A stretch of DNA of 64,000 bases. Source: Labia minor. Lineage: Eukaryota; Arthropoda; Insecta; Dermaptera; Spongiphoridae. Shown here in pieces: positions 11,761 to 23,382 of the stretch (position 1 is the stretch's first letter; each line of letters opens with the position of its first letter). The position numbers and the translations under genes were made by a program. The stretch spans positions 46,601,296 to 46,665,295 of the forward strand of contig OY720346.1 in NCBI GenBank assembly GCA_963082975.1, read 5' to 3'. The notes under the pieces are model-generated. The model was not told the origin of the DNA. It searched no databases and worked only from the letters and a program-made list of their open reading frames with translations.

Positions 11761-12834
11761 GCTATATAATATATATTGGGGAGAGTTGTTCACCTTTCTA
11801 TACATTATTAATTAATTAATTTTTAATCTCATAAAAACACCCATTAGAAAGTAAGTTCTTGGGAAGGACTTTATTCAGGCCCTTTACATGATATGGAGAC
11901 ATTTAGGATATTTACTACTAAAGTATAAAAACAAATTAAAATAAATCTAGACATGTTTTTTTCTGAATTCCTTCTATAAAACAAAATATAAGTAAATTTA
12001 CTCAGAATAAAAGACATTTTGAAATAAAATAATTGTTAATTCGAAAATAAGACTCAAATTTGTTAAATACCTTTTCTATCTATCTATTTATCTACATTAT
12101 ATTATAGATTGATGAATTATTGTCAAATTTTACTTAGTGTTATAAAAATATATTTAAAACACATCTTTTATTTCAAAATATTTCCATTAAAAACTTATCA
12201 AAATTTCATATGAAAATTACCAAGCATGTTATAAAAATAAAAATCTTAATAAATTTTAACCATCTTTTTCAAAATAATCTAAATGTATCTGACAATTTGG
12301 TTGTGATGCCCTTTCTTTAAATCAGAAAGCTCTATGAGTTAATTGAAGATTTATGCAAATAATGGTATACTGTGTCGCAAGGTGAAAAAAATTTATTTAA
12401 AATCTTTATTTAAAATTTTTAGAAGAGAATTTAAAATTGAATTTATCAACAATTTATTTATTATTAAATTGTAAAAATATTATTAAAAAAACTATTTAAA
12501 TATATTTGAAATTTTATATGTCCGAATAGATTCTTTCCTAACCAGAGTGTCAACGATTGAATCGGCGCCCTCATTACAACATGCTGTGTAATTTTTATTT
12601 GATTAGTATAATTATTAATTAAGTTTCTTAAAAATAAGAAATGATTCTTAAGAATCAACTTCATGATTCTATATTTATAATTAACAATTTTTGAATTCAA
12701 ACTTTGACCTAAACAGCGTCCATTCTAGCATCTACGGTCTCTTGGATAATAAATTGATAACTTTATAGGTATTTTAATGATTATATGGCACATAGATTAC
12801 AGAAAAAGTTGGAAACCTTGCTCTACATAAATTC
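11761..12834. other. AT-rich non-coding stretch
   Basis: No gene is seen. The open frame at 12464-12700 on the minus strand has no recognisable content. Confidence 0.55.
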
Positions 12835-12842
12835 CATATAGG

Positions 12843-13907
12843 CAGGGCCGGTTACAAGTATCGGCGTTCCCCGAGCACGTTAATTTTTGTAACGGGAACT
12901 GTAACTAGTCCCCCCCCCCAAAAAAAAAAAGGAGCTAGTAACGAGTAACGAGTTCCTCATTTTTTGAGGAACTTGTACCGGACGTTGCAATTTGCAATTT
13001 GAATTGGATTAAATAACATAATATATTATATTTAAATTGAATTTAATTAATTATAAATTAAAATTAATAAATAATATTTATTAAACCAGCTCATGGCTCT
13101 TTGTTGATGGCACCACGTCACGTGTTGGCGCGTGAGATTTGCAGTGTTCAAAAATTAATTATGGTATTTTCAGCTATTCAATCAAGCTGAAATTCTATAT
13201 ATACCAGTTTTATATAATTATTAATCATGTGAAAAATTATCAAACATATATCTTTATTTTTACGGTCACTTTAGAAGAAAAAAAATCAAAATGTTGTAGG
13301 TAATGACCCTCTTCCGGTTGAGCTACATTTCTCAGAAGTTGAAAGAAAACTATGAATTTTGAATAATGCCCGTTTAGCAAATTTCATGATTCTAACTCAA
13401 ACCGTTTTTGCGTAATCTTGTCTAAATACATACACACACACATATAAACATACACACACACACTCAGACAGACATTTTTCTCAACCTTAGTGAAAATGTT
13501 TCAGGAACCTTTCAAACGTATAAAAACATCAAAATCCCAACATCGAAAATTTTCTTGATCGCAATACTATCTCTGACGAGATAGTAATTAAACAAATTTC
13601 TATTAAATATTATTTTTTCCTAATCCCAGTTTCTGTTAACATTGTAGGTATTGTGAGAGTAGTCCATCTCGGATATTCCTTAAAAGTAATTTATTTTTGA
13701 AATAAATATGTTTTAAAGCACTTAAATCGTTAACCAAGATATGCTCCTCGAAGCTTCTTGAAGTAAAAAAGAAAGACTTTTTTTTAAGGAACTGTAACGT
13801 TAGAGTAACGCGTCCCAGGAACTTGTAACTGTATCGAGTTCTTCAAAAATGAAAGGAACTTGAAACTGTATCGAATCCCTCAAAAATTGAGGAACGGCCC
13901 AGCCTTG
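12843..13907 (+). mobile_element. hAT-type element with perfect 8-bp target duplication
   Basis: CATATAGG flanks both ends (12835-12842 and 13908-13915). The termini are imperfect inverted repeats (CAGGGCCGG at the left, CGGCCCAGCCTTG at the right). The subterminal regions carry several AGGAACTTGTA/GGAACTGTAAC motifs on both sides, as expected for transposase binding sites. An 8-bp duplication with short CA...TG ends is the hAT signature. There is no transposase frame; family A copy 2 occupies its centre. Confidence 0.75.
12988..13590 (+). mobile_element. TIR element family A, copy 2, nested in a hAT element
   Basis: It shares the family blocks (TTGAATTGGATTAA, GGCTCTTTGTTGATGGCACC, and end block ACTATCTCTGACGAGATAGT) with copies at 1391 and 51307. 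The first bases ACTATCTC are missing. It lies wholly inside the hAT element 12843-13907, so it was probably inserted after it. Confidence 0.6.
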
Positions 13908-14202
13908 CATATAGGTATAGTTTATTTATCCGGTATTTTGGTAGGCAAATCGCATTATGTTGGGAATGGAACTTGGCTGAAATAAGGAGAGCCAATTAAT
14001 TTTCTCAATACCTGGGACTGATTTTAAAATTATTTTGGCCCAATAAAACAACAGTTTAAAAAAAATGCATTGAAATTAGAAAAAAGCCCAAATTTTTCCA
14101 ACAACTAATCAGTTTTCACAACCATAAGCTACGAAATTAATAACCCTGCTGGCTTCTTGCCTACAAATGAAGACATGATGATGATCCTCCTATAGATTAT
14201 AC

Positions 14203-14863
14203 TTATGTATTTATGTATTTCATGCTTAAACATACCGATATTATAAATATATTTTCCAAAATTAAATAAACCACTTGAAGTATATCGGCAATAACACGGC
14301 GAATGTTGTCTTCCAAATGGTCAAGCGTCTGTGGCTTATCCGCATAGACCAATGACTTTACATAGCCCCACATAAAGTAGTCTAGCGGTGTTAAATCACA
14401 AGATCTTGGAGGCCAATTCACAGGTCCAAAACGTGAAATTAGGCGGTCACCAAACGTGTCTTTCAATAAATCGATTGTGGCACGAGCTGTGTGACATGTT
14501 GCGCCGTCTTGTTAGAACCACAGCTCCTGGACATCATGGTTGTTCAATTCAGGAATGAAAAAGTTAGTAATCATGGCTCTCTACTCATTCGGGTCTTCCT
14601 CAATGCTACCCTCTACAGTAGCAATAGCTTCTTCTGTATGCACCGTGCGGCGTCTCTGGGTTATCAATAAGAGTAAACGTGGTGCGAAAACGTTCCATGG
14701 TTAATCGAATTAACTGCTCTGATGGACGATTGTGTCGACGATAAAATGGTCGTAGTGCACGATACGTATTCCGCACAGAACCATTATTTTCGAAATAAAA
14801 TTGAACTATTTGCAAGCGTTGTTCATGCGTGAGTCTATTCATGATGAATTGCCAAACCAAACT
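14203..14863 (-). pseudogene. Internally deleted mariner-type transposase (DUF4817 N-terminus)
   Basis: On the minus strand a frame from about 14842 begins MNRLTHEQRLQIVQFYFENN and continues through NRPSEQLIRL, the helix-turn-helix-like DUF4817 region of certain mariner-family transposases. After about 80 residues the sequence jumps to a C-terminal part (FFIPELNNHDVQ, QDGATCHTARATIDLLKDTF, NWPPRSCDLTPLDYF), so the central catalytic portion is deleted. A stop interrupts the frame just before QDGA and the frame shifts at the junction. The C-terminus is cut after DHLEDNIRRVIADI. It is a dead copy. Confidence 0.75.
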
Positions 14864-14869
14864 GAGAAT

Positions 14870-16130
14870 AAATTACTTGACAGCTGTTAAATCGGTCGTC
14901 AACTTGAAGTTCTATACCTCGAAAAAAAAAACCCTTTATTTGATATAATTTGACATTTGTGAATTTATAAAGAAAAAAAAATGAAGTGTGCCCAAAAATT
15001 AGTCAACGAGAAATAAATTAAAAACCTAATATGGGAATTTCAAATAAATGTTAGATATGATAGGTAAAAGAATATATAAATAAACAATTTTAAGATAATA
15101 TTTGCTAGATGAAAAAAATAGATCCAATAAATATTTCAAACAAATTTAAATTAAAGGTAATTAATATTTTCAGAAATTATATTTATTTTCATTTTTTCTA
15201 ACTCAGCTTTTTTCTTTAATAATTATTTAAAGTTTTTTATATTTTTGTGGTAATGAATTTGCTATACTACCCATGCTATATAATATTCGACTTCTTAAAG
15301 GAGCGAACACAACATGATATAAAATAAAATTGCTAAATACTGAAAAAGATTGAAACGTCTGTTTACTTTAAACTGCATCCTGCAATACTGGTACATTTGG
15401 ATGATTTAGATATGATAACCTACATTAAAAATATCATAAACTTTATTAATATAGTTATTTGAATAAATAAATTTCTAAATAAAATGTAGTTGAAAGGAAA
15501 GTGTAATCAAATGAATACCAATGAAGAGAATTAACATGAAATTTCATTGATAAATTTCTAGTTATAAAATAGTGATCATCTGCTATGCTCCAATAACCAA
15601 GGTATATTGTTTTTAAAGAGAATCTATAAGAATTCTTTATTTTTAATTATTCCTTGTTATTGATTCAGAGATATATTTATTGATTTTATAATATTATCTA
15701 TTATATGTTTATAATTAATTGTCTAAAACGTTAAATCTTAACAAATCCCATATTCAAAATTTTTTATTTTAATAAAATTGATAAATTATTCGTTAGAAAT
15801 TATGGTTTTGAATTTCTTCTTCACAACATTTATTTATTAGTCTGAGTGTGATTTCCAGAAGAGAAAATAATCTATATTTTAAAATATTTTATTATTAATG
15901 TTAAATAATTAATGAATTATAAAAAAATTTAAAAAACCATTATGATAAAAATTTTATGTACTTTAATATTTATAAAAATCTTCGTACTTTTATATAAAGC
16001 ATTCAATATTTATGGCTAGTTAGTTTCTTATATGAGTACTTATATACAAGTATTATGTCTTTCAACGATTATTCTTTATTTATAATAATGGATTAGGAGC
16101 TACTAGGTAGCTTACAGAAAATTAGCATGT
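14870..16130. other. AT-rich non-coding stretch
   Basis: No gene or recognisable element is seen. Confidence 0.55.
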
Positions 16131-16132
16131 TT

Positions 16133-17235
16133 AGAAAGGAAACTAATTTCTTTTCCAACTAATGTGACGATATTTCGGTTCCTTATCAGGACATGGAGAA
16201 AGATAATAAATGATATATGTTCATTATAGAAATATATATAGGTATATCTTATTACGAGTACATTTATAGTATATAGTTACGTATATATGAGTCTCCTGAA
16301 TGTGAAAGATCGAAGCCTCGGGATCACTTTTATTAAAAGTATTTCTCTATATATAAAAGACTAATTTGTTGTCTCTCTGTCTATTCCCTTATAACTCAAG
16401 ATCCAGACAACCAAATAACGTGAAATTTTATTCACCTATACAAAATTAGGGAAGGTTTATATTTTTTATTATTATAATTTATATATAAAAAATATCTTTT
16501 TATTAGAATTGAATCAATTGATTCAATTAAAATATATATAAAAAGAAACAAGTTTTAAATAACAAGGTCTCGGCAACCTCACCCCATGATTGGGGTCGAG
16601 TCGGAAGAGCCTTTCAACCTTCCCTCACACATTCGGAGCAGAAATACCTCTCCACCACAAATATCCACAAGCCGGGTCCAGGGCTGAAGAGTGTTTCCGT
16701 CCTACCCCATTTCAATCATCCCGAAGCCGGGTTCTTTACAAGAGTAGGGCGGAATATATGATATCAAAAATAAAAAAAACCAAGTTTTAAATAACCCACC
16801 CCAATCATCTCCATGCTGGGCCGGAAGGGCCTTTCTACCTTCCTTCACTCATCCGAGGTGGAAATGTCTCTCGACCCCAATTATGTCTTTATTCCAAGAA
16901 TGTCTACAATTCAAGTGAATACAGTTCCCTTTGAAACTATGTTTTGCCATGACAATCAACAAGTCATAGGGCCAGTCTCTTGGGATTGATGGTATAGACT
17001 TGCAGACACCATGCTTTTCTCATGGTGGTCTGCTCCAGAGTGGGCCAAGAGGAAAGCCTTTTTGTACACACACTAAAAGGATCTGCCAAAAATGTTGTCT
17101 ATCATATTGCTTTAAGATAAATGTACCCTCTTATTTCATGCAAATCATTCTCCATAAGAGAAATTACCGTAGATTGTCCTGATATGGAACCGAAATTTTA
17201 TCCAATTAGTTGGGAAAAGAAGTTATTTTCATTTT
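16133..17235. mobile_element. Composite repeat with ~55-bp inverted ends
   Basis: A 55-bp block ending TTTCGGTTCCTTATCAGGAC at 16133-16195 reappears inverted at about 17173-17235, enclosing ~1.1 kb. Inside are two diverged direct copies of a GC-richer unit at 16559-16660 and 16782-16885 (both start CAAG/CAAGGT, then CACCCCA...CC and CCTTTC[AT]ACCTTCC). A segment from ~16345 (TCTCTATATATAAAAGAC, then AACTCAAGATCC) resembles Helitron 5' ends. Probably several elements are superimposed. Confidence 0.4.
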
Positions 17236-17317
17236 TAATATTTTGTTTATTTTTCTATTAGTTGCTCACTGACTCCTTAAACATTTTCTAATCAATCGAT
17301 AAAAAACCTCTGACTTT

Positions 17318-17567
17318 TGTACGTCCTACGCAAGGACAACACCTATCAAGTCGGTTATATCAATTACGTGTCCTATGATCAGTAGAACGGGTCCTATCAA
17401 CCTTTACCTTGATTTTCTTGATCGGAGGCGCTATCAAGAAGCTTTTCTCCAAAGTTGATCCCGAAGGCTAGGTTGACTCCTTCCCATAGGCCCCAGCTAG
17501 AGAAATTCCCTTGCCAGGCACGGGACTTAAACCCGGGACCACGAGAATGAGACGCCTTCAATCAACC
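17318..17567 (-). mobile_element. tRNA-headed SINE family S, copy 1
   Basis: The reverse complement shares the family body with 48675-48950 and 61556-61799: a promoter-like head with GGTCCCGGGTTTAAGTCCCG, then GGGAATTTC...CTAGCTGGGG, then CAAGAAAATCAAGGTAAAGG and AGGACCCGTTCTACTGATC. The head resembles tRNA box B. It is non-coding and presumably LINE-mobilised. Confidence 0.65.
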
Positions 17568-17849
17568 AATATCAATATACAATTGTAATTTTATTTATAA
17601 GTCTTTGTTAATGACGTATAAAGATTTTTAAAATTTACTGTTGATTTTTAATTCTCCTTAAACCAAATACGCCTTTGGTATAGGAAGCTCTGGTAATTTA
17701 AAATTTCATTCTAAGGAGTGAAACTTACCTCACAATACCTGTCAATTCATTTCAAAAAATAAGATGAACAGTATGTTAAGAACAATAGGTATTATATTAT
17801 ATATAACTGATCAATATGAAATAAAGCTTAAATATATAGACCCTATATA

Positions 17850-18872
17850 AATGGTTGATAGAAGATAATAACATCCCAGAGGACTTGAAGTGCTGACGAA
17901 GGCAGGGATCAATGGGAAACACCTCAAGAAAATATCTTTGTATTTAATCAGATTCTAGAAAAAAGAGTCGAGAGGTATCTGACTACCCAACAAGGTCCGG
18001 GATCAGAAAAGGATTGAGGTAGGGATGCTGCTTGTCATCTACTCTCTTTAAAATTTATATATAACAAGTATTAAATGTGTGGATGAAAAAATACGCAAGA
18101 ATGGTAATAAAGCTTGACAACGACTGCTTATACACCCTACTATTTGCTGACGATCAAGTTATTATAGCTAACGACCAGAATGATGCGAAATATATGATCA
18201 CAAATTTGATGAAGAATTCTTAAAGTAGGGTCTAAAAATGAGTATAGGGAAAACAGAATATCTAAATGTAGAAAAGTTAAGATTATAGACACAAAATTTG
18301 ACACTCAAATAGTTAAGGGAAGAAGAACCTATAAGTACTTGGGGAGCATAATGTCGGAAAAGGGAATTTCTTGACCTGACATTCAGAAAAGAATAGTTCA
18401 GGGCCAGTGGGCGATACAAGTACTTAATTTCCTGCTGTGGCCTATCAAAATCAAACTTAAAACCAAACTAACGATCTATCGCACTATAGTAGAACCTATG
18501 TTAACTTATCGAGTAGAATGTAAGTAAAAATAAAGAAAAAATGAATACTGTAGAGATGAACCGAAACCTACATTCATGCAGAATATCGAAACTTACTCTG
18601 TAAGAAATGATGACATTTGTAAAATAACTAAAATGAAAAATACCGTAATTGACCGAATCGAATGACGACAATTAGTATCGTATGGATATTTAATGAGAAT
18701 GAAGGAGGAACTATGACCAATAAAAGCCTTTAAATTCTTACCTCCAGATAGAAGAAGAAGAGGAAGAACATAGAAGGATGGCATTAAACAGGAGAGAAAT
18801 AGTAGGAAATAGGCCCTGAGGAGGTTCCAAGAAAGAGAGGTATGGCGAGCAAAGACCTTAAGAACCTGGTGA
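17850..18872 (+). pseudogene. LINE reverse transcriptase relic
   Basis: Disrupted frames contain GCCLSSTLFKIYIEQVL, LYTLLFADDQVIIANDQ (catalytic FADD in place of YADD), a KYLGS-like block, and C-terminal PDRRRRGRT followed by ALRRFQEREVWRAKTL. These match, in order, the palm, thumb and C-terminal tail of LINE ORF2. Stops occur directly before GCCLS and repeatedly downstream, so the copy is dead. Confidence 0.7.
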
Positions 18873-18904
18873 ATATTTATATATATACTAGCCGCCCATT
18901 GGCT

Positions 18905-19171
18905 CCGACTCTAGGGTCTGTCATTTGTCAAGTCAAGAGGTCTGTGTCTCTTAAGCCTTCTAGATAGGCCGTCCGTGTCCAGTAGCTGTAAGGCTTTAGG
19001 GTTTGGGTGGGATGAGAATCTGTCTTTGTATCTTCGACTGTATAATTGTATTTCGTCAATAATACTCCTGATTCGTAGGTCTCTGTGTATGGAGTGGTTG
19101 GTGATATACCATGGGGCGTTAACGATTGCTCTCAATGTTTTGTTATGAAACCTTTGGATGATGTTGGCCAA
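18905..19171 (-). pseudogene. Jockey-like LINE ORF2 C-terminus
   Basis: The minus-strand frame contains IIQRFHNKTLRAIVNAPWY, then NHSIHRDLRI and SSHPNPKALQLLD and RRLKRHRPLDL. This is the characteristic C-terminal end of Jockey-clade reverse transcriptases, in the usual order and spacing. Only this end is present. Confidence 0.75.
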
Positions 19172-19174
19172 TAA

Positions 19175-19680
19175 ATGCGGGGAAGAATCCTATTCTCAAA
19201 TACTCTGGATCTACTCTCATCTCTCAGGGTCTCCCACCCATATAATACAACAGGCAAAATAATTGTTTTATATATTTTAATTTTGATTCCTTTTGATAAT
19301 AATTTTGATGAGATAAGCCTCTTTACTGCATGATAACAGGCGTTTCCCGATTGCAACCTCGATTTAAATTCTTCTCAAATATTATTATCCTTCGTGATTA
19401 CATTCAATTTTTCTAAATATTCAAATTCTACATTTTGTATATTAAGATTTTGTATGTTAATACTCTTCCTCTTTGTTACTAAATATTTTTTCTTATCATT
19501 ATTAATTTCAAACCTCCATTTATTTTTCCTAGATATCTGTAATTGCAATTGCCGAATCTCCTATTATATTTAAGTCGTCTGGGTAACCTAATATTTTACA
19601 ATTGATTTCTGCATCTTATTCTTTCTTTACTACCTTCAAGACAAATTTGAAGATCAAAATTTGAAAAAGTTTATCCGGAT
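19175..19680 (-). pseudogene. Second LINE reverse transcriptase relic
   Basis: On the minus strand: a decayed YPDD motif (LGYPDDLNIIGDS), then FEYLEKLNVITKDNN, SGNACYHAVKRLISSKLLS, and IYKTIILPVVLYGWETL. These are the palm-to-thumb blocks of a LINE reverse transcriptase unlike the Jockey piece next to it. Stops and frameshifts are present. It fuses directly to the Jockey tail, so two dead elements abut. Confidence 0.7.
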
Positions 19681-20013
19681 CTATTGAGTCATACGTATGT
19701 TTTACTAAAGTCTACAAATAATTAGTGAACAGAAATATTGAATTCGCGTTTTTTTTCTAATGATTCTGTTATAATGAAAATATCTTAATTAATGTTGATC
19801 GATTTGTCCTGAACTCCCAATGATATCTCCTAATATTTCCTCCGTCTATGCTCGTAAGTATTATATATGTTATATATATATAATAGTGAAATAGAGTATA
19901 TTTCTTGAACATTACATTTTGATATTTTATTTTCATTTCTAGATTATTATTGAATATTTTAAATTATAATGAAATTTGAGAAATTGCAAAGTTAGAGACT
20001 TGAGACAATTTAT

Positions 20014-20655
20014 AATAAGTTGACCTGTGGCCATGTCCGAACCGACCGACGGTTTGAAATAAATTAATTTCCAGCTACAGAAACAATTTCAAATAATTTT
20101 AATATATCTATTAATGTAATAAAAAACAGAAATGGATATAACATAAATATTTTTAATTTTATTTTATTTATAATATATAGCTGAAGTAGCCGGCGTTGCC
20201 GGCGTTACCCGAGGCTGTGACGTCATGAAGGGCTGGGTGACGTCATATAATTTTAAATTAAGAAAAACATAATGAAGATGATTTTTCCCGAGGATAAAAT
20301 CAATACATTCGTGGTGATATGTAAAAAAATCTCCTTATGTGAAATTTGGTGCGAAAATAACCCTTCCCTTCTTATCGTCGATCGCTAATACTACCACTTC
20401 CGGTTTCCGGATTTGCACCAAAAGTTGATCAATTCATCCCACTGATGCATTAAGTAAATATACCAAATTTCATCAAAATCCGTTAAGCCGTTCAGGCTGT
20501 ACACATCTATACGGACGGACAGACGGACAGACATCATGCTAAAAATACTTTTTTCTGTTAAGAAAATGCATGATTCGTGGAGATATGTAAAAATCTCCAC
20601 ATGTGAAATTTGGTGTGAAAACAATACCTCCCTTACTATCGTCGGTCGGTAAAAA
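20014..20655 (-). mobile_element. ACCGACCGAC-ended repeat, inverted full copy
   Basis: It matches 10476-11120 in reverse complement over the full length, including both ends, the GTCC tract, the pair of TGACGTCA sites and the internal duplication. It has an extra CCGGCGTTGCCGGCGTTACC segment missing from the first copy. Confidence 0.7.
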
Positions 20656-21056
20656 TTAACGGTATAAAACTATAGATAAAACTATAGATAAATTAGCAAT
20701 ATATACATTCATTAATAGTATTAATTTAAATTAATTGATTTATTTGTTTTGTTATTATTAAGTTCATTTATTAATTTTTTTAGATCATAGATAATTTCCT
20801 CCCTTAAAAGAAACTTATCTAATTCTGTGGTGCTAGGAGAATTGAAAATTATTAGTCACAACATGATGATTTCGCTTACATGTCCGACCTCCATCCAACA
20901 GTAATTTTCTCTCAAGTTTCTTGCTTCTCTTAATCATGTGATCTATATATTTAATTTTTTTTGATTCATTATAATAAAATTTAAACAATTAAAAATTTTC
21001 ACTTTGTTAATTTATATAAATTTCAATTTAAACTGATTTTGAGTCATACGCTTTGC

Positions 21057-21804
21057 CAGTGGCGTACCTAGGGGGTGCGGTGGGTGCGGTCCGCACCGGG
21101 CGGCACTTATCTTGGGGCGGCATTTTTTATATTTAGTTATAGTTGTAAAAAGCAACTTATTCATTTCATATTTATTTTTTTTCTTTCTTGAATAATAAAT
21201 GATTATTATGATTATTATAAGTTTACTATTTGATTTATATAAATTATGATTAACTATATGATTTCGAATATTATTCCTCGGTGTATATAAATGCATTTTA
21301 GTGTAAATTTTGAATTCTAATTCCAAGAACAGGATAATAATTTTATTTTATTGTATTCATTAAAATTCGTTGAATTCGTAAACGCATCTTTACGATTTTG
21401 TTCGGCAATTTTTTCTAACTAAAATTTTTTGATATCAGTTTATAAATGTCATTTCTTTTGAAAAGTTTATATGATTACTTTGAAGTGATATATCAATATT
21501 TTTTTAAATCATCGATTTTTCTTTTGAAAAGTAGGGCCGGCGGAAAAAATATAAATATAAATTTTGGGAGCATTATACACGATTTTTCTAGTATGAAAGC
21601 TAGTAAATATTATATTAATATGTTTACGAGTGCATACAAATGTGTAAAAAAATTTACTCTGTGTATTAATTAATATTGATTAAATAACTTAATAATTTAT
21701 TTATGTGTATTAATTTATAAAAACCACTATTTGATTGACTTATAATAAAAAGGGCGGCAAACTGGAGATCACCCCGGGCGGCAAAAGTTCTAGGTACACC
21801 ACTG
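21057..21804 (+). mobile_element. hAT-type element with perfect 8-bp target duplication
   Basis: CGCTTTGC flanks both ends (21049-21056, 21805-21812). The termini are CAGTGGCGTACCTAG and its inverse CTAGGTACACCACTG, with subterminal GGGCGGCA on both sides. The 748-bp interior is AT-rich and has no transposase frame, so this is a non-autonomous copy. The good ends and perfect duplication suggest it is younger than its surroundings. Confidence 0.85.
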
Positions 21805-21936
21805 CGCTTTGCCAATATTCTGAATAATTTGTGTACAGAAATATTGAATTTTCTTAACGAGATTTGATATAATGTTGTCCGATTTGTCCTAAATCTGAAT
21901 TAGAAGAAAATTTAAATTGTCTCCTCTTCCAGCCCA

Positions 21937-22130
21937 ATTCATTTACCCATCCATGTTGCATAAGGCATCTTAATTTCTTAACACTCCGTTTTTTACCGAC
22001 CGACGATAGTAAGGGAGGTATTGTTTTCACACCAAATTTCACATGTGGAGATTTTTACATATCTCCACGAATCATGCATTTTCTTAACAGAAAAAAGTAT
22101 TTTTAGCATGATGTCTGTCCGTCCGTCCGC
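21937..22130 (+). mobile_element. Partial ACCGACCGAC repeat inserted in a duplicated segment
   Basis: 21937-21995 matches 2936-3000; directly after CCGTTTTTT comes ACCGACCGACGATAGTAAGG and about 135 bp of the repeat, which breaks off in the GTCC tract near 22130. Confidence 0.6.
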
Positions 22131-22134
22131 GAGA

Positions 22135-22430
22135 TGCTCTTGAATGAACAACACGGAGAATTATATAAACTTTAAAAAATTAATTTCTGCGGTTATTGAT
22201 TAGATATAAATAAAATTTATAGCCTATGTTACTCTAGAGGTATATAAGAATATTGTGATGTAATTTCATAGAAATCGGTTCAGCCAATTCTGAGTTTATA
22301 AAATAGTTATTTTCCGGACAGACAGACAGACAGACATGAAAAATTCTAAAGTCACTTTTGGATTCTAGAGGTCATGAAACGCGAAGATATGCAAAAAATT
22401 TTAAATTCTGACAAAAACCTTTATATATAT
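22135..22430 (+). mobile_element. LINE/SINE-like 3' tail
   Basis: The block with AGAAATCGGTTCAGCCAATT followed by a CAGACAGACAGACAGAC tract is typical of insect retroelement 3' regions. No coding part is attached. The identification is by resemblance only. Confidence 0.35.
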
Positions 22431-23222
22431 ATATATATAGATAGATAGATAGATATACAATACAAAATATATATACAAAATAATCAAGTATATATATAGT
22501 ATACATGTGTATAGTATATTCACCACATGTGAGAAGGAGGTTGGAGTTGTTTCTATTCGTGTGGAGGCCTCCTAAGGTGAACTGGTAGTGCATAAATAAA
22601 TAGTAAAGAGTTAAATAAATTTATAATTATATTATTATTAAAATCGCTACAGTTTATATATTTATATTTATCTATTTTAAAACTTAATTTTATTTATTAA
22701 TTTGGAGATAATTGAAATATAGTTTATAGTTAATTTATCACACTCACACATTAATTATTTATTATTATGTAGCCAAGAGAAGTGGAGACATTAAATTTAA
22801 AAGTCTCATAATGGATACAACCTCCTGTATGGCCTGTGCTCCACATCATTGATTTTTGCCTAGACCTAGAGTGTTAAACCCTAGCGCCGATCATGAAAGT
22901 GATTTGAACAGAAAGTGTACCAAAAAAAAATAAACTTTTCAGTTGCGGGTAAGTCTTTAAAAAAAAATTCATACAAAACACCCCTGGCAAACGCGGAATA
23001 AAAATTACTTTTAAATAACCGCCTTACATTTGTATTCGAAATGCTTATTAAGATGCTTTTAAATAAAAATTATTTTTCATTCAGTCCTACATATTATTAT
23101 TTCTACCTCAATCTAAATATAAATTCACATAAAAAATTAAAATTGGAAAATATAGAATTTAAAAAAATAAAAATAATGTTAAATAGTTTAATAAAAATAA
23201 TTAATATATGTATATATAGCTA
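22431..23222. other. AT-rich non-coding stretch
   Basis: TA microsatellites and no recognisable gene. A more complex block at about 22820-22920 has no identified content. Confidence 0.5.
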
Positions 23223-23225
23223 ATG

Positions 23226-23382
23226 TTTTGTGATAAAAGGACGGTAACCGTAGAAACGCTGATAAAAAAACGGGATGGAGATCAAAATGTGCGCCCGTCG
23301 AAACCGTCAGCTGATAATCTTCGGGGATTTTCGTCAAGATTCGAGCCTACCCGGGTATCTCATCCACAACCTAGAATATTGG
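23226..23382 (+). promoter_or_regulatory. Candidate AMBRA1 promoter and 5' UTR exon
   Basis: A GC- and CpG-richer block (containing GCGCCCGTCGAAACCGTCAG and an E-box CAGCTG) precedes the AMBRA1 start by about 0.7 kb. It ends with a good splice donor, ATTGG|GTGAGAAC, at 23382/23383. The coding exon is preceded by an acceptor (ATAATCAG|ATATACA, then ATG at 24050). A non-coding first exon spliced to 24043 is therefore plausible but inferred. Confidence 0.4.

Noticed and set aside
16590..17182. Two small plus-strand frames
   Set aside because: They fall in a repeat with inverted ends and show no recognisable domain.
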